DNA of 13,036 nt, from positions 1 through 13,036 of the forward strand of contig PWNM01000203.1 in NCBI GenBank assembly GCA_003557825.1. Reading direction: 5' to 3'. Positions 6,823 to 13,036 of the stretch are shown here, in pieces. Below the pieces are notes generated by a model. The model ran no database searches and had not been told where the DNA came from. It saw only the letters and a list, made by a program, of their open reading frames with translations. How positions within the stretch are numbered: position 1 is the first letter of the stretch; every line of letters starts with the position of its first letter. This DNA comes from Candidatus Hydrogenedentota bacterium. Its GTDB lineage: Bacteria; Hydrogenedentota; Hydrogenedentia; Hydrogenedentales; SLHB01. Both the position numbers and the translations under genes were made by a program.

Positions 6823-7509
6823 TTAAAGGGTACGTTCCACATACAGAGATTTGAGAGCGTCCACCTGCCGTTGCAGACTGGCCGTTGCAAGCTGATTGGC
6901 CCGAATACACCCCGGGTTGCGTTGTAACGCTGCGAGCGCCTCCGCCAGATCGCTGTTGAGCGCCAATGCTTCGCGCCGGTGCTTCCATTCTTCGAGGCTC
7001 TGCCGCTCGTTTGCCGGTGAGTCGAGTACCGCCGCCAGCTCCTGGTATTCGGATGACACCCGACGGATGGCTTCCGGAGATGAATGCTCGGCCTCGGGCA
7101 CAATCCGCTGGGTTGCATGGCCGGATTGAGTAGACCGCATATTCGCCGCTTCCGGCTCCTCGCCGGCAATTGCCGCCTGAAACGAAATGGCCGCTACCAC
7201 CACCACTCCCGTGGCACAAGCCAATCCTTGAACCAGTCGAGCAGCAGCTTTTATGGAGCGTCTGCGTTTTTCGAAGGCATGCTGTTCGCCCCGAGCCGCG
7301 TTCAGGATCTGCGCTGTCAAGGCCTCGCTTGGCTCTAACTCGGGAGTCTGGGCAACAAACCGCAAGGTATTCTGCATTGCATCGACTTCGGCTCGGCATT
7401 TGGGACATTTTGTAATGTGTCGCTGAGCTTCCATGCTGATGGGCATGCCGCCATCCGTCACGCTTTCCGCGTGTCGTAGCAGATCCCGTTTTCTGGGGTG
7501 AAACCTCAT
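6823..7509 (-). CDS. Membrane anti-sigma factor with zinc-finger (zf-HC2-like) domain
   Basis: A 228-residue anti-sigma factor. The cytoplasmic N-terminus has the zinc anti-sigma motif HxxxCxxC (His31, Cys35, Cys38, HITKCPKC), which in this family binds and blocks the cognate ECF sigma factor. A basic stretch (KRRRSIKAAAR, 81-91) precedes one membrane segment, about 92-115 (LACATGVVVVAAISF). The remaining about 110 residues, helical and rich in Glu/Arg/Leu, would be periplasmic and could be the sensor part. It starts 11 nt after the sigma stop, with AAGGA about 9 nt upstream of the ATG, and ends 11 nt before the secreted protein. No site-2 protease or separate sensor gene is adjacent, so how it is inactivated is unknown. 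Confidence 0.88.
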   Translation of the reverse strand: MRFHPRKRDLLRHAESVTDGGMPISMEAQRHITKCPKCRAEVDAMQNTLRFVAQTPELEPSEALTAQILNAARGEQHAFEKRRRSIKAAARLVQGLACATGVVVVAAISFQAAIAGEEPEAANMRSTQSGHATQRIVPEAEHSSPEAIRRVSSEYQELAAVLDSPANERQSLEEWKHRREALALNSDLAEALAALQRNPGCIRANQLATASLQRQVDALKSLYVERTL

Positions 7510-7520
7510 GCGCCGTATCC

Positions 7521-8189
7521 TTACACGTATTCGCGGAACTTCTCGAGCAACGGTCGAAGTGCTCGTTCCGCACGCACCACGCGTGATTTGGCCGTTCCAA
7601 CTGGGACATTCGTTACTTTCGAAATCTCGTCATATGACAAATCCTGGAAGCGGCGCAGCACAAAAGCTTCGCGCTGATGTTCCGGCAGCTTTTTTAGGGC
7701 AGCATTGACGGCCTCTGATACTTCGCCCCGTTGGAAATCCGCCAGGACATCAGCGTTGTCGTCTCCCATATGCTCGAGGGGATCCGACTCGTCTTCATCT
7801 TGCCTTCCCCAATAGGAAAGGCTGAAGAATTTGGGCCGCCGCTTCCGACGCATCCACTCTTTCGATACGATATTCGAGGCAATCGTATATAAATAGGTCG
7901 TAAATTTCGCTGTCGGTTGATACCTGGAAGCGTTCTTGACCAACGCAATAAACACTTCCTGGGTCAACTCCTCAGCAATTTGACGGTTCTGAACCATACG
8001 ATATATATAATTCAACACGCCGCGCTGATGTCGCCGGAGCAGCTCGGCAAAGGCCTGTTCATTGCCCTCGCCATGGGAGAGCATGAGCGACTCATCGCTC
8101 CATTGGCGTAACGCCTGCGCATCGCTTTCCAGCACCCGCTGAGATTTGCCTCTAAAAGGCGTTGGCGCACTCCCTATCCCATCCGCCAT
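7521..8189 (-). CDS. RNA polymerase sigma factor, ECF subfamily (RpoE-like)
   Basis: A 222-residue group 4 sigma factor. Sigma region 2 spans about 31-120, with the helix-rich block AFAELLRRHQRGVLNYIYR and AEELTQEVFIALVKNASRY, typical of -10 binding. A charged linker (FFSLSYWGRQDEDES to about 157) leads to region 4 at 158-215, with LPEHQREAFVLRRFQDLSYDE and the helix-turn-helix VPVGTAKSRVVRAERAL for -35 recognition. The first 30 residues are an extra, poorly conserved extension. The ATG at 8189 has only a distant GAGGG 12 nt upstream, so the true start is not certain. The next gene is its likely anti-sigma factor. Transcription seems to come from a housekeeping promoter about 100 nt upstream, with a possible ECF-type site as well. 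Confidence 0.93.
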   Translation of the reverse strand: MADGIGSAPTPFRGKSQRVLESDAQALRQWSDESLMLSHGEGNEQAFAELLRRHQRGVLNYIYRMVQNRQIAEELTQEVFIALVKNASRYQPTAKFTTYLYTIASNIVSKEWMRRKRRPKFFSLSYWGRQDEDESDPLEHMGDDNADVLADFQRGEVSEAVNAALKKLPEHQREAFVLRRFQDLSYDEISKVTNVPVGTAKSRVVRAERALRPLLEKFREYV

Positions 8190-8231
8190 AATCGTTGCAA
8201 TCCCTCTAAGCTATATTCTCCATGTCTATAT

Positions 8232-8268
8232 GAATACACGGAAAACGACAAAAGTTCCCTTAGTTTCA
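8232..8268 (-). promoter_or_regulatory. Possible ECF-type (autoregulatory) promoter elements
   Basis: On the minus strand TGAAAC (8268-8263) and GGAAC (8258-8254) both resemble the AAC-containing -35 element of ECF sigma factors. TGAAAC followed after 15 nt by CGTTTT, or GGAACTT followed by an AT-rich region, could be a promoter read by this operon's own sigma factor. ECF motifs are short and AAC is common, so this is a weak call. Confidence 0.25.
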
Positions 8269-8275
8269 CTGGCTC

Positions 8276-8304
8276 ACTATAGCACGTTGGCCATCAGAAC
8301 CCAA
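8276..8304 (-). promoter_or_regulatory. sigma70-type promoter for the sigma/anti-sigma operon
   Basis: On the minus strand TTGGGT (8304-8299), exactly 17 nt, then TATAGT (8281-8276). The -10 matches five of six and is preceded by TGC, an extended -10, which makes up for a poor -35 (three of six). The start would be near 8269, leaving a leader of about 80 nt before the ATG at 8189. The gap 8190-8345 holds no gene that I can see. Confidence 0.5.
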
Positions 8305-8345
8305 CACTTCATAAAACGGATTTCATCTTCCATTTTCATATATCG

Positions 8346-9395
8346 TTAAGAAACGTCCATAATTGTTTTCGGATTTCGAACATGGCCAATGGCATCATCA
8401 TACGAAATAATCCCGTCCATGTAAATTTCCTTGATGCTCCGATCCAGGGTCATCATGCCGTCGCGAATGTTGGTTTCCATAATGCTGTAGACTTGATGCG
8501 TCTTTCCTTCGCGAATGAGATTGGCCACTGCGGTGTTGTTACGTAATACCTCGCAAGCCAAAATCCGCCCCTCCTCATCCGCCCGGGGCAACAATCGTTG
8601 GGAAACAACGCCCAGGAGAGTCATAGACAACATAAACCGAATCTGTTGTTGTTGTTCGGCTGGGAATACGTCAATAACCCGGTCCACAGACTGGATGGCA
8701 TCATTGGTATGCAGGGTCGCCATGACCAAGTGTCCGGTCTCGGCGGCGCGCAAAGCTGCTTGAATAGTTTCCAAGTCGCGCATTTCGCCGATAAGGATAA
8801 CATCCGGGTCCTGGCGCAACACGTATTTGAGCGCATCCGAGAAGCTATGGGTATCGCCGCCCACTTCGCGCTGATCAACAATGCCTTTCTTGTGTTTGTG
8901 GACGAATTCGATGGGATCCTCGACGGTAATAATATGGCATTCGCGAGTCGAGTTGATGACATCGATCATCGATGCTTGCGTGGTGGTTTTACCGTGGCCG
9001 GTCGGTCCCGTGACCAAGATCAACCCCTGATTCGCCTTGGCCATCTCAGTCACCACCTCAGGAATACCCAATTCCTCAGGATCCGGGATATCCTCCGGTA
9101 TGGGCCGGAATGCTGCGGTAACAGCGCCTTTTTGATAATATACATTCACCCGAAATCGGTGTTTTCGGCCCACAGCAAGGGAGAGGTCGAGTTCTTTGTT
9201 TTCCTTGAACTGCTCCCGCTGTTCTTCGCTTAGGGCCCCAAAAATAAGCTTCTCGGTTTGTTCCGGGGTCAGGGCATCGCTGCGCGTGCGAAAGAGCTTA
9301 CCATTCACTCGAAGAATCGGCGGGGCTCCCGCGCTGATGAGCAGATCAGAGGCGTTTTCCTTGCGTACCATATCAAAAAGCTTCTGGAGTTCCAT
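8346..9395 (-). CDS. pilT: Type IV pilus retraction ATPase PilT
   Basis: A 349-residue hexameric AAA-type ATPase that powers pilus retraction and twitching at the inner-membrane base. The N-terminal domain begins MELQKLFDMVRKENASDLLI, a typical PilT opening (single-domain start, no long PilB-type extension). Walker A is GPTGHGKT (130-137), with His in place of the usual Ser. The Asp box is ITVEDPIEF (156-164), Walker B is DVILIGEMRD (198-207) and the His box is GHLVMATLHTNDA (221-233). AVANLIRE (289-296) matches the PilT-specific AIRNLIRE motif, which argues against PilB or GspE. I chose the ATG at 9395 because AGGA lies 7 nt upstream and the family starts here; upstream in-frame codons to 9491 lack conservation. 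No other pilus gene is in the window; many genomes carry pilT apart from pilBC. Confidence 0.95.
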   Translation of the reverse strand: MELQKLFDMVRKENASDLLISAGAPPILRVNGKLFRTRSDALTPEQTEKLIFGALSEEQREQFKENKELDLSLAVGRKHRFRVNVYYQKGAVTAAFRPIPEDIPDPEELGIPEVVTEMAKANQGLILVTGPTGHGKTTTQASMIDVINSTRECHIITVEDPIEFVHKHKKGIVDQREVGGDTHSFSDALKYVLRQDPDVILIGEMRDLETIQAALRAAETGHLVMATLHTNDAIQSVDRVIDVFPAEQQQQIRFMLSMTLLGVVSQRLLPRADEEGRILACEVLRNNTAVANLIREGKTHQVYSIMETNIRDGMMTLDRSIKEIYMDGIISYDDAIGHVRNPKTIMDVS

Positions 9396-9456
9396 AGGTA
9401 GTTCCTTTGCCCTGTACTGACCCGGGCGCACCCGCGTCGGTTGTCCCTGTGCCTCG

Positions 9457-9486
9457 ATGATACTGTCATGCCTTGGCCTGGCGCAA
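9457..9486 (-). promoter_or_regulatory. Possible promoter for pilT
   Basis: In the 116-nt gap between the methyltransferase stop and pilT, the minus strand has TTGCGC (9486-9481), 18 nt, then TATCAT (9462-9457). The -10 matches five of six, the -35 only three. It would give a leader of about 55 nt. No terminator is apparent after the methyltransferase, so read-through from the operon upstream is also possible. Confidence 0.3.
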
Positions 9487-9511
9487 CGCATGGCCCTGAG
9501 AGATAGAAAGT

Positions 9512-10267
9512 TTAGCCTGTTTTATGTCCTACTGCAATCATCCGCTGCGAATCAGGGCTCAAATCAGCCCCCGAAAAATCCCCGTAGAACCGTTCAATCC
9601 TGAGTCCTCCCTGTAAGAGCAGCTGCTCAAACTCCTCAGGGGCATATAGGCGGACCGATTCCTCGAACGTCGCTACATAACGGTTCTCTCGGGATACACG
9701 AGTTCGTTTGTTAATCCGCCCTTCATTATCATCGATCCAGCGAGTATCATCGACCGTATAGAGTCCGGCCTTTCGGACACTGTGGGGCTCTAGACCACGT
9801 CGTACGGCATCGGGATTGATGTAGTCAATAAAAAACCGCCCTTCAGAACGTAAAGACCGCGCAACGCTTTGGACCGTCATCCGATTCTCGTCTTCGTGCC
9901 GGAAGTATCCAAAACTGGTGAAGAAATTGAACACCACATCGAATGCAGCGACAAAAGGGACGGCTCGCATATCAGCACGAACAAGGCGGAAAGATTCACC
10001 TCGTTCACGTTGGGCCATCGCAAGAAGAGTCGACGAGTAATCGAGACCAACAAGAAAATCCACATTGGGGTGCAAATGCGTCATGTGGCGTCCTCCCCCA
10101 CATGCTAAGTCCAGGACGCGATCCGTGGGTTGTAGTTTTACCGCTTCGGCCGCGAACCGGACTTCATCACGAGCGGCCTCAACGCTTCGATGGGCATAGA
10201 TAAGGGAATACAACTCCCCGAATGACTCGGCATACCAGTTCGGGTCTATTTCGCGATCCTGCTCCAT
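9512..10267 (-). CDS. Class I SAM-dependent methyltransferase, substrate unknown
   Basis: A 251-residue soluble Rossmann-fold methyltransferase. Motif I is VLDLACGGGRH (51-61), the glycine-rich S-adenosylmethionine loop. Asp76 in VGLDYS is the expected acidic ribose-binding residue at the end of strand 2, and RADMRAVPF (97-105) is motif III-like. FNFFTSFGYF (113-122) is a motif I recognise from a subgroup of small-molecule-type methyltransferases. The C-terminal third carries a mixed sheet (RINKRTRVSRENRY and following) that would cover the active site. Nothing identifies the substrate. AAGGAAGG lies 10 nt before the ATG. The gene follows the HEPN-like gene by 24 nt and ends the aspartate kinase/pyruvate kinase operon. 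Confidence 0.88.
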   Translation of the reverse strand: MEQDREIDPNWYAESFGELYSLIYAHRSVEAARDEVRFAAEAVKLQPTDRVLDLACGGGRHMTHLHPNVDFLVGLDYSSTLLAMAQRERGESFRLVRADMRAVPFVAAFDVVFNFFTSFGYFRHEDENRMTVQSVARSLRSEGRFFIDYINPDAVRRGLEPHSVRKAGLYTVDDTRWIDDNEGRINKRTRVSRENRYVATFEESVRLYAPEEFEQLLLQGGLRIERFYGDFSGADLSPDSQRMIAVGHKTG

Positions 10268-10291
10268 TATCGTAGAACCTTCCTTTGATGA

Positions 10292-11029
10292 TCATGGGAA
10301 CATGGTTTCGACAAACATGCAAACCACCTTGACCATAGTACCCACTGTTTGGGAATCGACAGCATCAAAAGCTCCATCGGTTACATGTCCATGAACCGCA
10401 GCTAACGACAACAAAGCCGTCGATTGGTCTTCCTCAATAATCGTACGAGTACGGAGGCTTGCGATAAGATGTGCCAATGGAACAGGTTCGCCGTTGGATT
10501 CCGTGATTCGTATTGGCGGTTTGAGACGCAAACAAACAGCCCGAACTGCTGCATCGAGTACCGCCGCAGCAAGCATAGCCGCCGACAGATGTTCGAAAAG
10601 CCGAGGCTGGGCCGCTCCAAGAGATTCCTGCGCCTGATTCAACAGCCGCATGAATACCCCCTTTTCAACAACAAGGGCCTGATCTTCCAACAATCCTTCG
10701 GCATAGCTGCTTCTGAATGCCCGAAGGAATCCAAGCGCCCAAGCCAGCCTTTCGGGATGGGGATCAATGCCTCGAAGCTCATGGATAACATGCCAATTCG
10801 CGCTTCCCTGCGGGATAACACGGCTGAGGAACAGGACGCAGTCGGCACGCCATTCCATAAAGGTCAACGGTTCGAGTTGGATTCGATCCGCACTCCGCCG
10901 CCAGCCACCTGATTCGAAAGGTTCCCACGCCCCTGGCATGGTCCGTATGGTCTCACCAAGCGCTTCGCCACGCTCAATCAGGTAGTCAAACCGCCTGAGC
11001 CGGCTTTGCCGAAGTGTGTTAACTGCCAC
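10292..11029 (-). CDS. Hypothetical protein with C-terminal HEPN-like domain, catalytic motif degenerate
   Basis: A protein of about 245 residues with no signal peptide. I recognise the overall plan of a bacterial hypothetical family: an N-terminal helical part (RRFDYLIERGEALGETI, then FMEWRADCVLFLSRVIP) and a C-terminal all-helical HEPN-like part from about residue 142. In typical relatives the last part ends in LRNxxxHG-FDEVD. Here the equivalent reads VHGHVTDGAFDAVD, so the conserved Arg-Asn and His of the RNase site appear to be replaced. It may be a non-catalytic binding protein; no function is assigned. The start is uncertain. A TTG at 11047 overlaps the pyruvate kinase stop, but the GTG at 11029 has GAGG 8 nt upstream and is preferred. 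It lies between pyruvate kinase (10-nt gap) and the methyltransferase (24-nt gap), so it is co-transcribed. Confidence 0.65.
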   Translation of the reverse strand: MAVNTLRQSRLRRFDYLIERGEALGETIRTMPGAWEPFESGGWRRSADRIQLEPLTFMEWRADCVLFLSRVIPQGSANWHVIHELRGIDPHPERLAWALGFLRAFRSSYAEGLLEDQALVVEKGVFMRLLNQAQESLGAAQPRLFEHLSAAMLAAAVLDAAVRAVCLRLKPPIRITESNGEPVPLAHLIASLRTRTIIEEDQSTALLSLAAVHGHVTDGAFDAVDSQTVGTMVKVVCMFVETMFP

Positions 11030-11039
11030 CCCACACGCC

Positions 11040-12605
11040 TCATTCAAGTCTGCGGCCGGTGCCGCGCATTAAGCGTCGATACCAAGGCCGCTTGGATTCA
11101 CGAATAGAGTTAGGCATTGACTCTTCGGGCGGGCGTTCCTCTTTCGGCGATTCTTCCACAAGATGCTCCGGCTCCTCCGGCGGCTTCTCAAGACCAACCT
11201 GATGTATTTTGAGCAAATTGGTTCGACCTGCAACGGCCAAAGGTGTTCCCGCAACCACTATCACCGTATCGCCGGGTTCGGCCAGTTCGTTTTGCAGAAG
11301 ATGGGTGTCGATTACCGTAAGCATTTCATCCAGATCGTCAACCTCCACCTGCTGCTCAGCAAACACGCCCCAGTATAGAGCGCATCGACGCCGAGCGGTC
11401 TCGGTCATCGTAAATGCCGTTATCGCCATGGGAGGTCGTTGGCGTGCGATGGCCATGGCAGTATAACCCGAACTCGTGAAGCACACAATTCGCTTTATCG
11501 ATAACCCGGCGCATATATGACGAACGGCGTATCCAATAGCATCGCCAAACGAACCATTAAAATCGACCGGCCTTTGAGAGATGTCGCGCTCTGCGATAGC
11601 ATCATCAGCCTTTTCCGCAATGCGCGCCATGGTGGTAACCGTCTCGACGGGGAATGAACCGATGGCCGTTTCGCCTGAGAGCATCACAGCATCGGTTCCA
11701 TCATAGATGGCGTTCGCGACATCGGTTGTTTCCGCACGAGTGGGCCGAGGACTATCGATCATGGACTCGAGCATCTGCGTCGCGGTGATAACGGGGATGC
11801 CCCGCGCATTGCAGGCACGAATGCCTTGCTTTTGCACTTGAGGTACATCCTCGAGAGGTATCTCAATGCCAAGGTCGCCGCGGGCAATCATGACTCCGTC
11901 TACATGGTCTAAAAGGGCATCGAAATTAGAGACTGCTTCGGGACGCTCAATTTTGGCAATAAGCCGAACTTCGGGATAGTCAGCTCCAAGCAAATCGGAC
12001 AAAGCCTTCATATCATCGGGACTTCGCACAAAGGACAATGCAATATAGTCAACACCTAGATCGGCAGCAAAAAGGGCATCTTCACGGTCTTTTTCCGTCA
12101 AAGAAGGGGCGCTAACAGCAACGCCGGGCAAGTTGATCCCTTTGCGTTCTCCCAGTTCTCCGCCATGGACAACGCGGCACCGTACTTCCGTCTCCGCTGT
12201 TTCCTCGACGGTGAGTTCGAGGGCTCCATCGGCAAGCAGTATTCGGTCGCCAGATTGCACATCACGGGGCAAGTCAGGATACGTAGTTGCGATGCGTTGC
12301 GGTGTTCCCACAAAATCATCTGTGGTAATGGTTAATACAGCGCCTTCGTCCAGTCGCACAGGCTTTCCTTCCTGGAGGCGTCCTGTCCGAATCTTGGGGC
12401 CCTGCAAATCCGCAAGTATGGCCACGTTGCGGCCTATGGAATCCGCCGCTTCGCGTATTGTCCCGTATATCCGCGCATGGGTATCATGTGTTCCATGGGA
12501 GAAGTTCAGCCGAGCTACGTCCATGCCCGCTTTAACAAGCACATGGATACGCTCGGGTGTATCCGTGCTTGGACCGAGGGTGCAAACTATTTTGGTACGC
12601 CGCAC
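11040..12605 (-). CDS. pyk: Pyruvate kinase with C-terminal charged extension
   Basis: Pyruvate kinase converts phosphoenolpyruvate and ADP to pyruvate and ATP in lower glycolysis. The 521-residue protein has the full A/B/C plan: TKIVCTLGPS (4-13), RLNFSHG with Arg32, Asn34 and Ser36, ILADLQGPKIRTG with Asp66, a B domain of about 70-165, and LIAKIERPEAV, where Lys218 is the catalytic lysine and Glu220 a metal ligand. MIARGDLGIEI supplies Asp244, PVITATQMLESMI supplies Thr274, and PTRAETTDVANA follows. The C domain ends at TNLLKIHQVG, about residue 471. A further 50 residues form a Pro/Glu-rich linker and a basic tail (RPWYRRLMRGTGRRLE) absent from standard enzymes. The start is GTG with GAGAGGA 5 nt upstream. 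It follows the aspartate kinase stop by 26 nt, so the two are probably one transcript. Confidence 0.96.
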   Translation of the reverse strand: MRRTKIVCTLGPSTDTPERIHVLVKAGMDVARLNFSHGTHDTHARIYGTIREAADSIGRNVAILADLQGPKIRTGRLQEGKPVRLDEGAVLTITTDDFVGTPQRIATTYPDLPRDVQSGDRILLADGALELTVEETAETEVRCRVVHGGELGERKGINLPGVAVSAPSLTEKDREDALFAADLGVDYIALSFVRSPDDMKALSDLLGADYPEVRLIAKIERPEAVSNFDALLDHVDGVMIARGDLGIEIPLEDVPQVQKQGIRACNARGIPVITATQMLESMIDSPRPTRAETTDVANAIYDGTDAVMLSGETAIGSFPVETVTTMARIAEKADDAIAERDISQRPVDFNGSFGDAIGYAVRHICAGLSIKRIVCFTSSGYTAMAIARQRPPMAITAFTMTETARRRCALYWGVFAEQQVEVDDLDEMLTVIDTHLLQNELAEPGDTVIVVAGTPLAVAGRTNLLKIHQVGLEKPPEEPEHLVEESPKEERPPEESMPNSIRESKRPWYRRLMRGTGRRLE

Positions 12606-12631
12606 AGCTTTCCTCTCCCTGGATTTACGTT

Positions 12632-13036
12632 TTATGCATCGGCAAAGGCTGCGTAAATGGCCTCCACCGCGGCTAGCATATCCTCGTTTGCCACTCCAAC
12701 GATGATGTTATTCTCTGATGAGCCCTGGTCTATAACACGCACATTAACGGAGTTTTCTGCGAGTGCCGCAAACAATTTTGCCGCAACACCGACTCGTCCC
12801 GCCATGCCTTGGCCAACGGTTGCGACAAGCGCCAGATCATGGGTTAAGGAGATACCGTCGGGTGAACACACCCGTTCAATACCCCGCAAAATGGAACTAC
12901 CATGGTTGGCCATTTCCTCGTCTTCAATGATAACCGACATGGTATCAATTCCTGTCGGCATATGCTCGAAATTAACGTTGTGCTCTTCGAGCACGGCGAG
13001 AACCCGGCGGCCAAATCCGCGCTCCTTGTTCATCAG
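12632..13036 (-). CDS. lysC: Aspartate kinase, C-terminal ACT domains (partial, runs off right edge)
   Basis: The 134 visible residues are the regulatory C-terminus of a monofunctional aspartate kinase, the first step from aspartate to lysine, threonine and methionine. The first ACT domain shows RGFGRRVLAVLEEHNVNFEHM followed by PTGIDTMSVII; the second shows LALVATVGQGMAGRVGVAAK, then LFAALAENSVNVRVIDQGSS, ENNIIVGV and the C-terminal helix VEAIYAAFA. These ACT domains bind lysine or threonine for feedback inhibition in the family. The reading frame is open through the window edge and MNKERGF is an internal stretch, so the methionine there is not the start; the catalytic domain lies upstream. 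The GTG-started pyruvate kinase follows 26 nt after the TAA. Confidence 0.93.
   Translation of the reverse strand: MMNKERGFGRRVLAVLEEHNVNFEHMPTGIDTMSVIIEDEEMANHGSSILRGIERVCSPDGISLTHDLALVATVGQGMAGRVGVAAKLFAALAENSVNVRVIDQGSSENNIIVGVANEDMLAAVEAIYAAFADA

Noticed and set aside
6812..7609. In-frame upstream extension of the secreted-protein gene, open for 266 codons through the anti-sigma gene
   Set aside because: The extension overlaps a well-supported anti-sigma gene, has odd composition (rich in Cys, Ser, Arg, Gly) and no family likeness. The signal peptide right after the Met at 6811 marks the true start.
8643..8657. GTT triplet repeat (CAA/CAG run coding for five Gln in PilT)
   Set aside because: Only about five triplets, within a normal surface loop of PilT; a triplet change would keep the frame.
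8598..9233. Plus-strand open frame of 211 codons
   Set aside because: It lies opposite pilT, whose motifs are intact and diagnostic. The antisense product has no known features.
12133..12705. Plus-strand open frame of 190 codons
   Set aside because: Antisense to pyruvate kinase and the aspartate kinase end, Ser/Arg/Pro-rich, typical of a shadow frame.
1..13036. CRISPR arrays, insertion sequences, tRNA or rRNA genes
   Set aside because: I saw no regularly spaced repeats, no transposase-like frame or terminal inverted repeats, and no tRNA or rRNA signature. All genes share strand and similar composition.

Overview
The window holds eleven protein genes, all on the minus strand, so transcription runs from the right edge to the left. 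Two are cut by the edges: the 3' end of an aspartate kinase on the right and the 5' end of a DnaE-type polymerase on the left. Coding density is high and codon use looks even throughout. I see no insertion sequence, CRISPR array, tRNA or rRNA. The gene set suggests a Gram-negative-type bacterium: exported LysM amidase, PilT ATPase, PilZ receptor, and an ECF sigma factor with its anti-sigma factor and a DUF4097-like exported protein. The moderately high GC and these families would fit a lineage such as Verrucomicrobia/Lentisphaerae or a candidate phylum like Hydrogenedentes, but this is inference; no gene here fixes the taxon.

Layout, in the order of transcription. (1) 13036-9512: aspartate kinase (C-terminal ACT domains), pyruvate kinase with an unusual 50-residue charged tail, a HEPN-like protein of unknown role, and a class I SAM methyltransferase. 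All spacings are 26 nt or less, so this looks like one operon. (2) 9395-8346: pilT, the pilus-retraction ATPase, alone. (3) 8304-4859: a sigma70-type promoter with a roughly 100-nt leader, then an ECF sigma factor, a membrane anti-sigma factor with a zinc HxxxCxxC motif, and a 650-residue secreted beta-strand-repeat protein. These are spaced 11 nt apart and form an envelope-sensing operon. The last gene carries a nine-G run near its 3' end. (4) 4825-4043: a single PilZ (c-di-GMP receptor) gene with its own extended -10 promoter and a strong intrinsic terminator. (5) 3935-506: an exported LysM/Amidase_3 cell wall amidase followed 25 nt later by an FGGY sugar kinase. (6) 491-1: a near-consensus sigma70 promoter overlapped by a LexA-type palindrome, driving a DnaE/DnaE2-like polymerase gene whose PHP domain has lost metal-ligand histidines.

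The best leads are the promoter/LexA-box pair with the degenerate PHP domain at the left end, the sigma/anti-sigma/beta-repeat operon with its possible phase-variable G tract, the HEPN-like protein that lacks the usual catalytic arginine/histidine, and the pyruvate kinase tail. No complete, clearly new defence or mobile system is visible.
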